Origin: JAVBQJ01 sp031549115
Lineage (GTDB): Bacteria; Verrucomicrobiota; Lentisphaeria; Victivallales; Victivallaceae
Direction: 5' to 3'
Length of the DNA stretch: 45,908 bases
NCBI GenBank assembly: GCA_031549115.1
Contig: JAVBQJ010000062.1
Coordinates: 1 to 45,908 of the forward strand
The translations under genes and the position numbers were made by a program. Below, piece after piece: positions 1-8,162 of this stretch. The notes under the pieces are model-generated. The model saw only the letters and a program-made list of their open reading frames with translations, had not been told where the DNA came from and did no database searches. Positions within the stretch are counted from its first letter, which is position 1. Each line of letters opens with the position of its first letter.

Positions 1-118
1 GTCATCATTTTGCAAGATTTCTTTCGTTATAAGCTCCATTTCTTGCAATAATATAGCACAATATAGCAATATTATCCATTGTCATTCAATGATTTAAGAT
101 ATTTTTCATGATCGACTA
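1..118 (-). mobile_element. End of a second IS copy (partial, cut by window edge)
   Basis: Bases 1-118 are the reverse complement of 5850-5967, with one mismatch (113 against 5855). The right-hand stretch is the upstream end of the complete IS, up to the first codons of its transposase. Position 1 therefore lies inside the start of a second transposase gene that reads leftward out of the window. The outer tip (ATCGACTAC at 111-119) is the same as the right tip of the complete IS at 7372-7380. Only the end is visible, so whether this copy is intact cannot be judged. Confidence 0.9.
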
Positions 119-404
119 CATAGGAAAAGCTCGGGATGTAAAGGAGCGAGTGACCAGAATATTTTCTACGCAGCAGAGTTCCAATTCAGTAGCAAGAAAA
201 ATTGCAGCCCTAATAGACGAGACTACGCCCAAAGAAGCCGCCGATAATCCAAAGAAACCTATTGTTGATGACAAGCTGGAAGAAATTGTGCCTCAAATTG
301 TCTTCGACTTTGTGTTAGAGGTCCATCCCGTAAGGCGTGACTTCATGAAAGCATATGCGGTAAGCAATGAAAAACCCTGTTTGAACATTGGGCTAGAGCA
401 CTAA
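108..404 (+). CDS. Hypothetical protein, probably a gene fragment made by the IS insertion
   Basis: A 98-residue ORF whose ATG lies inside the IS end (the IS tip is at about 118). An in-frame stop sits just upstream, at 90-92, within the IS. The product is charged, with a stretch around DKLEEIVPQIVFDFVLEV, and matches no family I recognise. It has no signal peptide or membrane segment. Because its start is supplied by the IS, the most likely reading is the 3' remainder of a gene cut by the insertion, or a chance ORF. No convincing ribosome binding site precedes it. The 232 bases between it and the next gene are AT-rich and should hold the operon promoter, but I cannot assign one with confidence. 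Confidence 0.35.
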   Translation: MIDYIGKARDVKERVTRIFSTQQSSNSVARKIAALIDETTPKEAADNPKKPIVDDKLEEIVPQIVFDFVLEVHPVRRDFMKAYAVSNEKPCLNIGLEH

Positions 405-636
405 GGGGGGGCGATGGGAGAATGTTCGAAAATATGCTAAAGTATATTATGTTCTCTGCCGAGGTACCATATCCACGCCCGAAAAGGCGTTCAGAAGTAC
501 CACCGAGTACCATTTTGAGTATCTTTGAAAATGGGAAACCGTTCATTGTTATTGTGATCGTGGTTTGACGGATTAATATATTCTTTAATGTGTAATTGTA
601 GTAATCAAGAGATAAGTCTATTGAAAGTTCTGTTAT

Positions 637-3600
637 ATGCCATCCAAGCGAAATAAAAGGAAGCAATCTGATTTTGAGAAAAAAATCACTAATTTTCTAT
701 TTTTACGAAAGCTGGCTCCTGATGTCGTATTCTCTCATTTGCGTAATGAGTCATCTCCGGCTGAATTAACGAATTACATATTACGCGCCAATCCTAAAGA
801 TTTTTTTTCGCGTTACACTTTTGGATTGCTTTTTCCGCGCCAAAAAACTCTCTTCTTTAATGACCGGTACTATTTATCCAGCTGTAATATAAGCAACTAT
901 TTAGCATGGAATTCGGCTATTTTTTTGCGATTTGAAGATGAGTTGAATAATCTTTTGCATTTGCGCTCTGAAGCTGTGCGTTTTTTGATTTCTGGAGAAA
1001 TTGATGAACTAGTTAATGTATTGCAATTTATAGAAAACTCGTATGGACTTTCTATTTGGTTATTAAACATGCAAATGCTAGTTGCTGAGGAGTCTAGAGG
1101 AACTGAGGGAAATAAAGCCTTATTATCCCGCTGGGAAGGTGAATTAGAAAATAATCCCTACTTATATATAACGTTAGATTTGTTGAGTACAAAAATTGAA
1201 AAACGACTTTCGCGTCATAACTACGAAAGACGAATCAATGATCTGCTTGAAGGTTTCAAAGAACGTAATTCGCTTTCGGCAACCTTTTCATATCTGTTAA
1301 AGCAGAACTTTCATATTGAACTATACATGCTTCCACATTTGACAATGATGATGGGGTTATGTTCATTGATGGATCGCTTTGATTGTTTTGTTAGAGGAAT
1401 TTCTGATATAGCTCTATCAAATGCTTCTATTTCTGAAATGCAAAAATATATCAATCATTTATCGCTCTATTTTTGTGATCAAAGGATTAAAAATTTAAGT
1501 AGTTACTTCGAAAAAAATAACATCTCCACTTGGTGCTCGATACATTCGGAGAATGTTACTACAATATTGTATCATTATTATACTGGCAACTGGAAGAACT
1601 GTGAGTCTGCATGTTTTGCTGTTATAGCTGAAAATCCAGATTTCATTGATTTATATCCTCTCTATTTATGTTCGCTGATAATGCAAAATAAGCCATTGGT
1701 GTTATTGACGGAAAAAAAATCAATAGCCAACAATGTTCTACAAAATATGTATTCCGTACTGCAACATGCAGAGAATTCGGCTACAGCAATAGAGGAATTG
1801 CACAAGACCGCACTCGTGCTGGATAATTCTATTTACGGCCAACAGCTAAATCGCTTTTGCGCGCTGCAATACCAAAAGAATGACACTTATTGTTCTCTGG
1901 ATTATATTCACTCGTATCTTGGCATTCCCATGTATTGTTATCTTTGCCCTCCAATACTTTGTACAATATTTTTAAGCAAAGAGTCGCTAAATAGAGTCAC
2001 TGAAAAAAAACCTCCCTCTACAGGGAGCATATTTGAAGTATTAAAAAAATGCAATACTGATATTTCTGAATTGGTCCTGTTGTCAATTACCGTAAATGAG
2101 CTTTTGGCTTGTCATTCAGAAAACACTGCAATTGACTTCTTGCAAAACGCTCGCGCCTCATTTTTGAGTAATGGTTTTGTTCTTTCGGAAATTGAAAGGC
2201 AGTTATTTCAGTGCTACCTCAGAAGTCAACGTTACCTTGACGCAGTCCAAATGGTAATAGAAATTTTTGTTTCAAAATCTGATACTATAAACAGAATAGA
2301 TATCAATTCTCTGATTGAAAAAATCCATGAAGATACAATTAATATCGGTTCAGGTATTGAATTTGCTATCCTTTTTTATATTGCCAAGCAAGACATCGTA
2401 AAACAATATACTGCATATGATAGTTTTTTGTCAGAACAAGGAGTACGTTATCCACATGAGTTATTTCCATTGACTCATATTGACCCATCGAGAAAAATAT
2501 TATTTTTACGAGAAGTATGTTCGCCGGAAGTTCTTTCTCGTTCTATTCACTTTCAAAATAGTCAAGAAGTTAATGATGAACGTATTCGCATTTGCCAATA
2601 TTTGCTTGACCTGGATCCTGCAAGATACAAAAAATATATAAGTGAAATTAACCAAATAACGACTACCTCCATTGTAAAAGAAGGGATGCGACAACTAGAG
2701 ACAGGACGAGTCTACATTGATGAAAATGGGCTCAAAGAAAGTGGGAAAATACTTTTCCAAGAAAACTTCACGAGATATAAATCAATTTCATCTATGACAG
2801 AAATTGATCTTAAAGGATTTGCCGATTTGGCTGAACAACTTAAGGTACGTTTTGTGGATGAAGATACGGGAGAATTGATCAGCATGAAAGTGTCTGATTT
2901 AAAGTGTGCTAGTCAGGCAACGTTGATTTATCCTGATACTAAATTTTATCTGTTCGCTGAATTATTCCGAGATATTCGTGATAGTTATTTGTTTAGCAAA
3001 GAATATGGGTTAGACTCGTACTTGAGCGTACGAATTCGTCATGGCGCCATAAAGAATGAACTACGTGCTGTGTTCGGCAAACTAAATCTCTTGCTAGAGA
3101 AAGATAGTGAAAGTGGAGATTTCATCAAAAACTCATTTTGGAATGAAAAATATCGATTTTTACTTCCCGGAAATTTAGAAAGCATACACAAATTACTATC
3201 AGATTTTACAGTAGCAGTTGATAATACTATTCAGGATATAATCAGACAAAAAATTCAAGTATCTACAGAGAAAAAAGTATCTTCCGGTTGGTTTGATTAC
3301 TGTTATTCTGATGAGCTTCTGTTTGAGCTTTTTCGGAGTGAGTTTGCAATTATTAACGAATATGAACCATTTATCAATTCTATTTTAAAACATCTATTCG
3401 AGAAAACAAAAGAAAACTTAGTTTTGGTAAGAACCGCTCTTGCCAATGAAATACAGTCGCTGTTTACTTGTAGTATAAAGCAATTAGAAAGCGAAATTCG
3501 TAGCAGTAGTTTTTATGGTAATGTCCCAGAACTAATTCAAAATATAACAATCAGCTCCACGCAACTTCAAAATAAAATTCTTGCAATATGTAAATGGTTT

Positions 3601-4122
3601 TCTTTCTCAAGTGACGATTTTGCAGAATTTACATTAGAGAAATTGATTCAGATTGAACAAGCGTGTATGCAGAACTCGTATCCTCAATATGATATATCGT
3701 TTACGTATACGGGAGATACTTCTGTCAAGATTCGCGGAGTTTACTTTGTTACCTTTGCTGATATAATACGAAACATTGTGAGCAATGCAATAGAACATTG
3801 TGGCCTTAGGGATGAGAAAATTCATATTAATGCTACTTTTAATGTTTGCAACAATCTTTTGAGTATAAAATTTAGTAATAATATTTCTGAAGATGTTCGC
3901 GTAAAAGACCCTGTAGCTATATTAAGGGAATTTCATAATGACCTTTCGAAAGAAAAAATATTCAGGGTTATTGCCAAAGAGGGTGGGTCTGGTCTATTGA
4001 AGGTCCGAAAACTAGTGTGGATAGATCTTGGCCGTTCATATCACAATATTGCTTTTTCCTATAACTGCAATAATGATTTCTCCATAGAGATTTCAATGAA
4101 TCTTGAGGGATTATATGAGTAA
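637..4122 (+). CDS. dtcA: Detocs-type sensor histidine kinase (DtcA-like)
   Basis: A 1161-residue protein without signal peptide or membrane helices. Residues 1 to about 700 are helix-rich and repetitive in feel, plausibly TPR-like. A histidine in an H-box-like context (VRIRHGAIKNELR, H802) is followed by a GHKL ATPase domain. That domain has an N box NIVSNAIEHCG (1046-1056) and a glycine-rich GGSGLLKVRKL (from 1116). These are the parts of a cytoplasmic histidine kinase. In Detocs, the kinase senses infection and passes phosphate to two receivers. The next two genes are exactly a lone receiver and a receiver-effector fusion, with overlapping ends, so the operon order fits DtcA-B-C. No clear Shine-Dalgarno is visible before the ATG. 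The low GC content contrasts with the chromosome. The kinase reading is strong; the Detocs name rests on architecture and has not been checked by alignment. Confidence 0.8.
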   Translation: MPSKRNKRKQSDFEKKITNFLFLRKLAPDVVFSHLRNESSPAELTNYILRANPKDFFSRYTFGLLFPRQKTLFFNDRYYLSSCNISNYLAWNSAIFLRFEDELNNLLHLRSEAVRFLISGEIDELVNVLQFIENSYGLSIWLLNMQMLVAEESRGTEGNKALLSRWEGELENNPYLYITLDLLSTKIEKRLSRHNYERRINDLLEGFKERNSLSATFSYLLKQNFHIELYMLPHLTMMMGLCSLMDRFDCFVRGISDIALSNASISEMQKYINHLSLYFCDQRIKNLSSYFEKNNISTWCSIHSENVTTILYHYYTGNWKNCESACFAVIAENPDFIDLYPLYLCSLIMQNKPLVLLTEKKSIANNVLQNMYSVLQHAENSATAIEELHKTALVLDNSIYGQQLNRFCALQYQKNDTYCSLDYIHSYLGIPMYCYLCPPILCTIFLSKESLNRVTEKKPPSTGSIFEVLKKCNTDISELVLLSITVNELLACHSENTAIDFLQNARASFLSNGFVLSEIERQLFQCYLRSQRYLDAVQMVIEIFVSKSDTINRIDINSLIEKIHEDTINIGSGIEFAILFYIAKQDIVKQYTAYDSFLSEQGVRYPHELFPLTHIDPSRKILFLREVCSPEVLSRSIHFQNSQEVNDERIRICQYLLDLDPARYKKYISEINQITTTSIVKEGMRQLETGRVYIDENGLKESGKILFQENFTRYKSISSMTEIDLKGFADLAEQLKVRFVDEDTGELISMKVSDLKCASQATLIYPDTKFYLFAELFRDIRDSYLFSKEYGLDSYLSVRIRHGAIKNELRAVFGKLNLLLEKDSESGDFIKNSFWNEKYRFLLPGNLESIHKLLSDFTVAVDNTIQDIIRQKIQVSTEKKVSSGWFDYCYSDELLFELFRSEFAIINEYEPFINSILKHLFEKTKENLVLVRTALANEIQSLFTCSIKQLESEIRSSSFYGNVPELIQNITISSTQLQNKILAICKWFSFSSDDFAEFTLEKLIQIEQACMQNSYPQYDISFTYTGDTSVKIRGVYFVTFADIIRNIVSNAIEHCGLRDEKIHINATFNVCNNLLSIKFSNNISEDVRVKDPVAILREFHNDLSKEKIFRVIAKEGGSGLLKVRKLVWIDLGRSYHNIAFSYNCNNDFSIEISMNLEGLYE

Positions 4123-4582
4123 TATTCTCATTATCGAAGATGATGTCAACAAAAGTGCAGATATTCGTGCTGTGGTACTTGGGTTTTCGCATTTGATTTC
4201 TCTGGAAGTTTCTATAATAGAGAAGAGATCATACCATAGTGGACTTTCTGAAATACTTCAACAAGACTATGACCTAGTCTTGTTGGATATGACTCTTCCT
4301 ACCTTTGATATTACACATAACGAAGATGGATTTAAGATAAACCCATTTGCTGGGCGTGATATTCTTGCTGAAATGAAACGCAAAAGAAGATTTATTCCCG
4401 TTGTTGTTGTAACTATGTTTGAGACACTTGGAAACGATGATGATTTTGTTACGCTATCAGAGTTGAACTGTTCTCTGGAAAAAGAATATAATGAATTTTA
4501 TACCGGGTTTATATATTACAATTCTTCTGTCAATAATTGGCGAGATGAGCTAAGCAAAAAACTGGATGAGGCCTTGTCGTGA
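4115..4582 (+). CDS. dtcB: Stand-alone receiver protein (DtcB-like)
   Basis: A single response-regulator receiver domain of 155 residues. The acidic pocket is IEDD (residues 8-10), the phospho-acceptor is D58 in LVLLDMTLP, and the conserved Thr lies in VVVTMF. No output domain follows. I chose ATG 4115 over 4103 because translation from it begins directly with the first beta strand (MSNILIIEDD) and GAGGG lies about 6 bases upstream. The start overlaps the dtcA stop by 8 bases. In Detocs, this lone receiver is known to act as a phosphate sink that holds back accidental activation. Where a canonical receiver has its conserved Lys at the end of beta 5, this one reads FIYYNSSVNNW, without a Lys. 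It could be an ordinary receiver, but position and partner genes argue for DtcB. Confidence 0.8.
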   Translation: MSNILIIEDDVNKSADIRAVVLGFSHLISLEVSIIEKRSYHSGLSEILQQDYDLVLLDMTLPTFDITHNEDGFKINPFAGRDILAEMKRKRRFIPVVVVTMFETLGNDDDFVTLSELNCSLEKEYNEFYTGFIYYNSSVNNWRDELSKKLDEALS

Positions 4583-5790
4583 AAATTTTAATTGTTGATG
4601 ACGAAATAACAAAACAAGACAGTATACGAGAATTACTTCTGCATTCATGTGAAGTTCTTGCGGAAGATATTTCATGTGTTGGTTGTCTAATTCATGCTCG
4701 TGATGTCTGTACCACAAATACTTTTGATGTGATCATTCTGGATTTGAATCTTCCCAATCGCGATGGCGACGCTCCTTACCCAAATGCAGGAACTGATTTT
4801 ATTTATGAATTAGTCGAAAGCAAAACACTGCGAAAACCTTTACACGTAATCGGATTGACTGCATTTCCTGATAGTTTGAGCGCATCTCAGACTCGCTTTC
4901 GAGATTTATTTTGGGATGTCATATATTATGATCCCTCCCAAAATTCTTGGAAGAAAAAAATCACTCAAAAAATTTCCTATTTGCTGGAAGCAAGTAGCTC
5001 ATACTGTAGCGAGTATATTTATCATATTGGTATTATTGTTAGTGTTGAAGTTGAACTTAAAAGCGTCCTCCAATTGCCAGGGAATTGGACACAAGAAAAA
5101 ACTGAGCATGATTCAATCACTTACTATAAAGGCACGTTTAATGCACATGGTATTGCTTTAAAAATAGTAGTTGCTCAATCGCCAAATATGGGAATGGTGT
5201 CAAGCGCGGTTACATCATGTAAATTAGTAGAATTATTTCGTCCCCAATATCTTATAATGGCTGGCATAATGGCTGGAGTTAAAGATACGGAAATTCAATT
5301 GGGAGATATAGTAATTGCTGAACAAGTTTGGGACTATGGAAGTGGAAAATATAAAATAGAAGATTCTGAAAGAATTTTTCTGCCTGATCCCAAAACAATA
5401 AGTCTAGATGTAACTGTACGAGATAAACTGCTTCGTATTATTACAAGTAATGAGTATATCTCAACCATTCAAGACTCTTGGCCCGGACAACGGAATCAAC
5501 ATGCATTGAAAGTCAAGATGGGGCCTGTGGCATCGGGAGCTTCTGTTGTTCAAGATGCACAAATAATTGCTGAAATAAAATCTCATAACCGTAAATTGTT
5601 GGGATTAGATATGGAATCGTATGCTCTTTATTACGCCGCCTATAATATGACAATCCCGCGCCCTACTCCGATATCAATAAAATCCGTCTCTGATTATGCA
5701 GACTCGGAGAAATCAGACAATTTTCAATCATATGCAGCTTTTACAAGTTCACACTACATATATAATTTGTGTTTTGACCTATTCAGGTGA
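4579..5790 (+). CDS. dtcC: Receiver fused to nucleoside phosphorylase-like effector (DtcC-like ATP nucleosidase)
   Basis: A 403-residue two-domain protein. Residues 1 to about 140 are a receiver (LIVDDE, acceptor D55 in VIILDLNLP, Thr in GLTAF). From about 147 to the end is a PNP/MTA-SAH nucleosidase-like fold: IIVSVEVEL, MAGIMAGVKD, LGDIVIAEQVWDYG, the ribose-binding signature GLDMES (342-347), and SDYAD (371-375), where family members carry the catalytic Asp. In Detocs, the phosphorylated effector removes adenine from ATP and collapses the energy supply of an infected cell. Translation starts at GTG, sharing GTGA with the dtcB stop, so the two are coupled. The receiver resembles that of dtcB, including IYYDPSQNSW in the beta 5 region. 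Substrate choice (ATP or another purine) is inferred from the system, not from the sequence. Confidence 0.85.
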   Translation: MKILIVDDEITKQDSIRELLLHSCEVLAEDISCVGCLIHARDVCTTNTFDVIILDLNLPNRDGDAPYPNAGTDFIYELVESKTLRKPLHVIGLTAFPDSLSASQTRFRDLFWDVIYYDPSQNSWKKKITQKISYLLEASSSYCSEYIYHIGIIVSVEVELKSVLQLPGNWTQEKTEHDSITYYKGTFNAHGIALKIVVAQSPNMGMVSSAVTSCKLVELFRPQYLIMAGIMAGVKDTEIQLGDIVIAEQVWDYGSGKYKIEDSERIFLPDPKTISLDVTVRDKLLRIITSNEYISTIQDSWPGQRNQHALKVKMGPVASGASVVQDAQIIAEIKSHNRKLLGLDMESYALYYAAYNMTIPRPTPISIKSVSDYADSEKSDNFQSYAAFTSSHYIYNLCFDLFR

Positions 5791-5959
5791 TTCTAGACTT
5801 GCTTAATGTATTCCGTATTAACAATAGGAAATATTATGAGAGTATAGATTAGTCTATCATGAAAAATATCTTAAATCATTGAATGACAATGGATAATATT
5901 GCTATATTGTGCTATATTATTGCAAGAAATGGAGCTTATAACGAAAGAAATCTTGCAAA

Positions 5960-7372
5960 ATGATGACGAAAAGCAGTCGATCCGAGGAAATTCAAAGTCA
6001 CCTCTTCAAGCCGCTGTTGCGTGACATCGTTTCGCCTCGTCATGCAATGGTGAAATTGGCGGATGCGATTGATTGGCAGAGTTTTGATGATGGTTTGCAG
6101 GAATGTTTTTGCGCAGATAACGGTCGCCCGTCGTCCCCGGTTCGCCTGATGGTGGGCTTGCACTATCTCAAGTATGCCAGTGGCATGAGCGATGATGCCG
6201 TTCTCGAAGAATGGCTCGAAAACCCTTATTGGCAATACCTTACCGGCGGAATTTATTTTGAGCACGAATATCCGGCCGATCAATCCACAATGTCCCGTTG
6301 GCGCAAAAAGCTGGCGAAAAGCGGCGCGGAAAAGATGTTGGAGGAAAGCCTTAAAACCGGCCTTCGCGAAGGTTTCATCAAGAAAACAGAACTAAAACGG
6401 GTGAATGTGGACAGCACGGTTCAGGAAAAAGCCGTTCGCTATCCGACCGATGCTCGACTCTACGACCGAATGCGGGAGCGGCTGGTCAAATCCGCACGTC
6501 AAACCGGCGTTGATTTGCGCCAGACGTACGAGCGAATCGGCAAGAAAGTACTTCGAAGCCAGAGCGGTTACGCCAAAGCGAACCAGTTCAAACGAGCAAG
6601 AAAAGCGACCAAACAGCTAAAAACATTTCTCGGTCGCGTTGTTCGCGATATTGAACGAAAAATGGGCACACCTGATGCTGAACTGCAAAAATTGCTTGAA
6701 CTTGGCAACCGTCTTTTATCGCAAAAGAAAACGGACAAAAAGAAACTCTATTCGATTCACGAGCCGCAAGTTGAATGCATCGGCAAAGGGAAAGCACACA
6801 AGAAGTTTGAGTTTGGGACCAAGGTAGGCCTGGTGACTTCCGCGAAAACCAATTGGATCGTCGGAGCGGAGGCTTATCCCGGCAACCCGTACGATGGCCA
6901 CACATTGAAATCGGCATTGACGCAAACGACGAAATTGCTTGGTTATGAACCGGAAATGGCGATTTGTGATTTGGGGTATCGCGGTCACAATTATGAAGGC
7001 ACCTGTAATGTTCAAATTGTCAATCGATTCCGAAAGCGGGTTTCAAAATCGCTGGCGAAATGGTGGAACCGGCGCTCGGCAATTGAACCGGTGATCGGGC
7101 ATTGTAAAAGTGAACATCGAATGGATCGGAATCAGCTTCGTGGACGTCTCGGAGACGAGTTGAATGTCATTTTCGCGGCGGCGGGATTCAATTTCAGGAA
7201 ACTGTTACGGGCATTTGCCCTGTTTTTGTGTCAAATTTTTCAGCTCACGTTTTTACAATTGGTACCCCAATTGCAAAAACGTTACTCAAATAGGTTTGGA
7301 AAAGGAAGAGCGCGAGAAGGAAACAACCTTTCCTCAAAAGGTTTTTCCTTCTCGCATCGGGCTTTTGCATAA
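5960..7372 (+). CDS. IS5-family transposase, DUF772 plus DDE domain
   Basis: A 470-residue DDE transposase. The N-terminal DUF772-type domain shows RPSSPVRLMVGLHYLKY and EWLENPYWQYLTGG. The catalytic acidic residues are visible in VNVDSTVQEKAVRYPTDARLY, AICDLGYRGHNYEG, and SAIEPVIGHCKSEHRMDRN. It reads through without frameshift and is probably active. ATG 5960 is followed at once by a second ATG; either could serve. The last 60 or so residues lie over two long DNA hairpins and look like add-on sequence rather than conserved domain. Codon use is intermediate between the AT-rich cargo and the GC-rich chromosome. Confidence 0.93.
   Translation: MMTKSSRSEEIQSHLFKPLLRDIVSPRHAMVKLADAIDWQSFDDGLQECFCADNGRPSSPVRLMVGLHYLKYASGMSDDAVLEEWLENPYWQYLTGGIYFEHEYPADQSTMSRWRKKLAKSGAEKMLEESLKTGLREGFIKKTELKRVNVDSTVQEKAVRYPTDARLYDRMRERLVKSARQTGVDLRQTYERIGKKVLRSQSGYAKANQFKRARKATKQLKTFLGRVVRDIERKMGTPDAELQKLLELGNRLLSQKKTDKKKLYSIHEPQVECIGKGKAHKKFEFGTKVGLVTSAKTNWIVGAEAYPGNPYDGHTLKSALTQTTKLLGYEPEMAICDLGYRGHNYEGTCNVQIVNRFRKRVSKSLAKWWNRRSAIEPVIGHCKSEHRMDRNQLRGRLGDELNVIFAAAGFNFRKLLRAFALFLCQIFQLTFLQLVPQLQKRYSNRFGKGRAREGNNLSSKGFSFSHRAFA
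7247..7282. repeat. Long hairpin inside the 3' end of the transposase gene
   Basis: Arms 7247-7262 and 7267-7282 pair at 15 of 16 positions around the 4-base loop TACC. The stem is AT-rich and lies in the coding region of the transposase tail. It may act as a structure that stops transcription or translation near the IS end. Confidence 0.7.
7312..7355. repeat. Second long hairpin near the IS right end
   Basis: Arms 7312-7331 and 7336-7355 pair over about 19 bases with a single bulged base. The loop is about CCTC. It overlaps the last codons of the transposase, 25 bases inside the IS tip. Together with the hairpin at 7247-7282, it forms a tandem structure at the element's right end. Confidence 0.7.
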
Positions 7373-7452
7373 TCGACTACTTTACTTTCGCCCCTTTCGA
7401 GGCGCTACGCGCCTGGGGCGCCCAGCGGTATCCGCCCGCTGGACCGGCGTCT

Positions 7453-7495
7453 CCGTATGACGGAGGGCAGACCGCCGCTTCGCGGCTCTATTTTT
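7453..7495 (-). repeat. Interspersed REP-like repeat, copy A (downstream of metW)
   Basis: This 43-base sequence recurs at 39743-39785 with one difference. Read on the minus strand, it starts with an A-rich stretch and contains two small hairpins, GCCGCGAAGCGGC and CCGTCATACGG. It lies about 30 bases past the stop of metW; copy B also lies just past the stop of a leftward gene. The neighbouring 7400-7452 holds further short palindromes, such as the CCAGCGG/CCGCTGG arms at 7421-7441. The remaining bases between the IS and metW show no gene. Confidence 0.7.
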
Positions 7496-7526
7496 TATAT
7501 TATTTCGGCAAACAAATTGCACGACG

Positions 7527-8162
7527 TCAGTCCAGACGGTAGCCTTTGCGGAGGATGAAAACACACCCGGTGGCAAACCAGTTCGGCACCCAGCGGGCGG
7601 ACAACCGGCCATGATGAAACAGCGGAATCTGCTGCAGGACTTCGATGTCACGCTCTTCGCATAACAGCCGGAAGTCGCGAATCGTGCACAGGTGAATATT
7701 GGGAGTGTCGTACCATTCGTACGGGATGCTCTCGCCGCGCGGCATGCGCCCATTCAACAGCAATTGAAACCGATTGGTCCAGTAGCCGAAGTTGATCAAA
7801 CTCACCACCGCGGTCTTGCCGATACGGACAATCTCCTCCAGCAGCTTATCGGGGCGCCGGACCACCTGAATGGTCCGGCTGACAATCACATAATCGAAGC
7901 TCGCGTCTTCGGCGAAGTCGAATCTGCGGTCGAGATCGCTCTGAATGACGTTCACGCCGTTGGCGACGCTTTGGGCGATCATATTCTCATCGATTTCGAC
8001 GCCCAGCGCCCGCACCTGCTTATATTCCTGCAAATAACGCAGAAACCGGCCGTTGCCGCAACCCAGATCCATGACTTTGCACCCCGGCTCCAACAACTCG
8101 GCAATCACCTTCAAATCGGGCCGGGCCAGGCCGACCGATGTCGTTTTTATCACTCGAGTCAT
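7527..8162 (-). CDS. metW: MetW-like methyltransferase-fold protein of methionine synthesis
   Basis: A 211-residue class I SAM-dependent methyltransferase fold. The SAM-binding glycine loop is VMDLGCGNGRFL (residues 30-41), followed by the acidic end of beta 2, GVEID. MetW is known to pair with the MetX acyltransferase in many bacteria, where it supports homoserine acylation; its exact activity is unsettled. The start at 8162 shares ATGA with the metX stop, giving a 4-base overlap and tight coupling. A much longer upstream reading in this frame only shadows metX and is not used. The length agrees with the family (about 200 residues). Confidence 0.9.
   Translation of the reverse strand: MTRVIKTTSVGLARPDLKVIAELLEPGCKVMDLGCGNGRFLRYLQEYKQVRALGVEIDENMIAQSVANGVNVIQSDLDRRFDFAEDASFDYVIVSRTIQVVRRPDKLLEEIVRIGKTAVVSLINFGYWTNRFQLLLNGRMPRGESIPYEWYDTPNIHLCTIRDFRLLCEERDIEVLQQIPLFHHGRLSARWVPNWFATGCVFILRKGYRLD

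Larger units (their letters stand above)
1..7379. mobile_element. Putative composite transposon carrying a Detocs defence operon
   Basis: Two copies of the same IS in opposite orientation flank an AT-rich block of about 5.7 kb (119-5849). The transposases read outward, away from the cargo. The base composition and codon use of the cargo differ strongly from the GC-rich genes that start at 7527, which supports horizontal acquisition. The cargo is one small unknown ORF plus a three-gene operon with Detocs architecture. That the two ISs move the block together is inference. The left copy is only partly visible, so the outer end and any outer target duplication cannot be checked. Confidence 0.6.
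5850..7379 (+). mobile_element. Complete IS5-type insertion sequence
   Basis: The element of about 1.53 kb is bounded by imperfect terminal inverted repeats, TAGTCTATCATG at 5850-5861 and CATAATCGACTA at 7368-7379 (10 of 12 positions pair). Both ends show TA, which could be a 2-bp target duplication or part of the repeat. It carries one full-length transposase. A second copy of its left end lies inverted at 1-118 with one mismatch, so the two copies are recent. The right flank meets GC-rich chromosomal DNA directly. Confidence 0.85.

Noticed and set aside
550..610. Possible promoter boxes before dtcA (TTGACG and nearby AT-rich hexamers)
   Set aside because: No spacing between 16 and 18 bases gives a credible -10 box, so I do not list one.
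637..5790. Reading the AT-rich operon as an ordinary two-component system
   Set aside because: Neither receiver carries a DNA-binding output domain, and one is fused to a nucleoside phosphorylase. Defence architecture explains the set better.
7382..7753. Small minus-strand frame over the region after the IS
   Set aside because: It is made of the repeat and metW in another frame; no coding signature.
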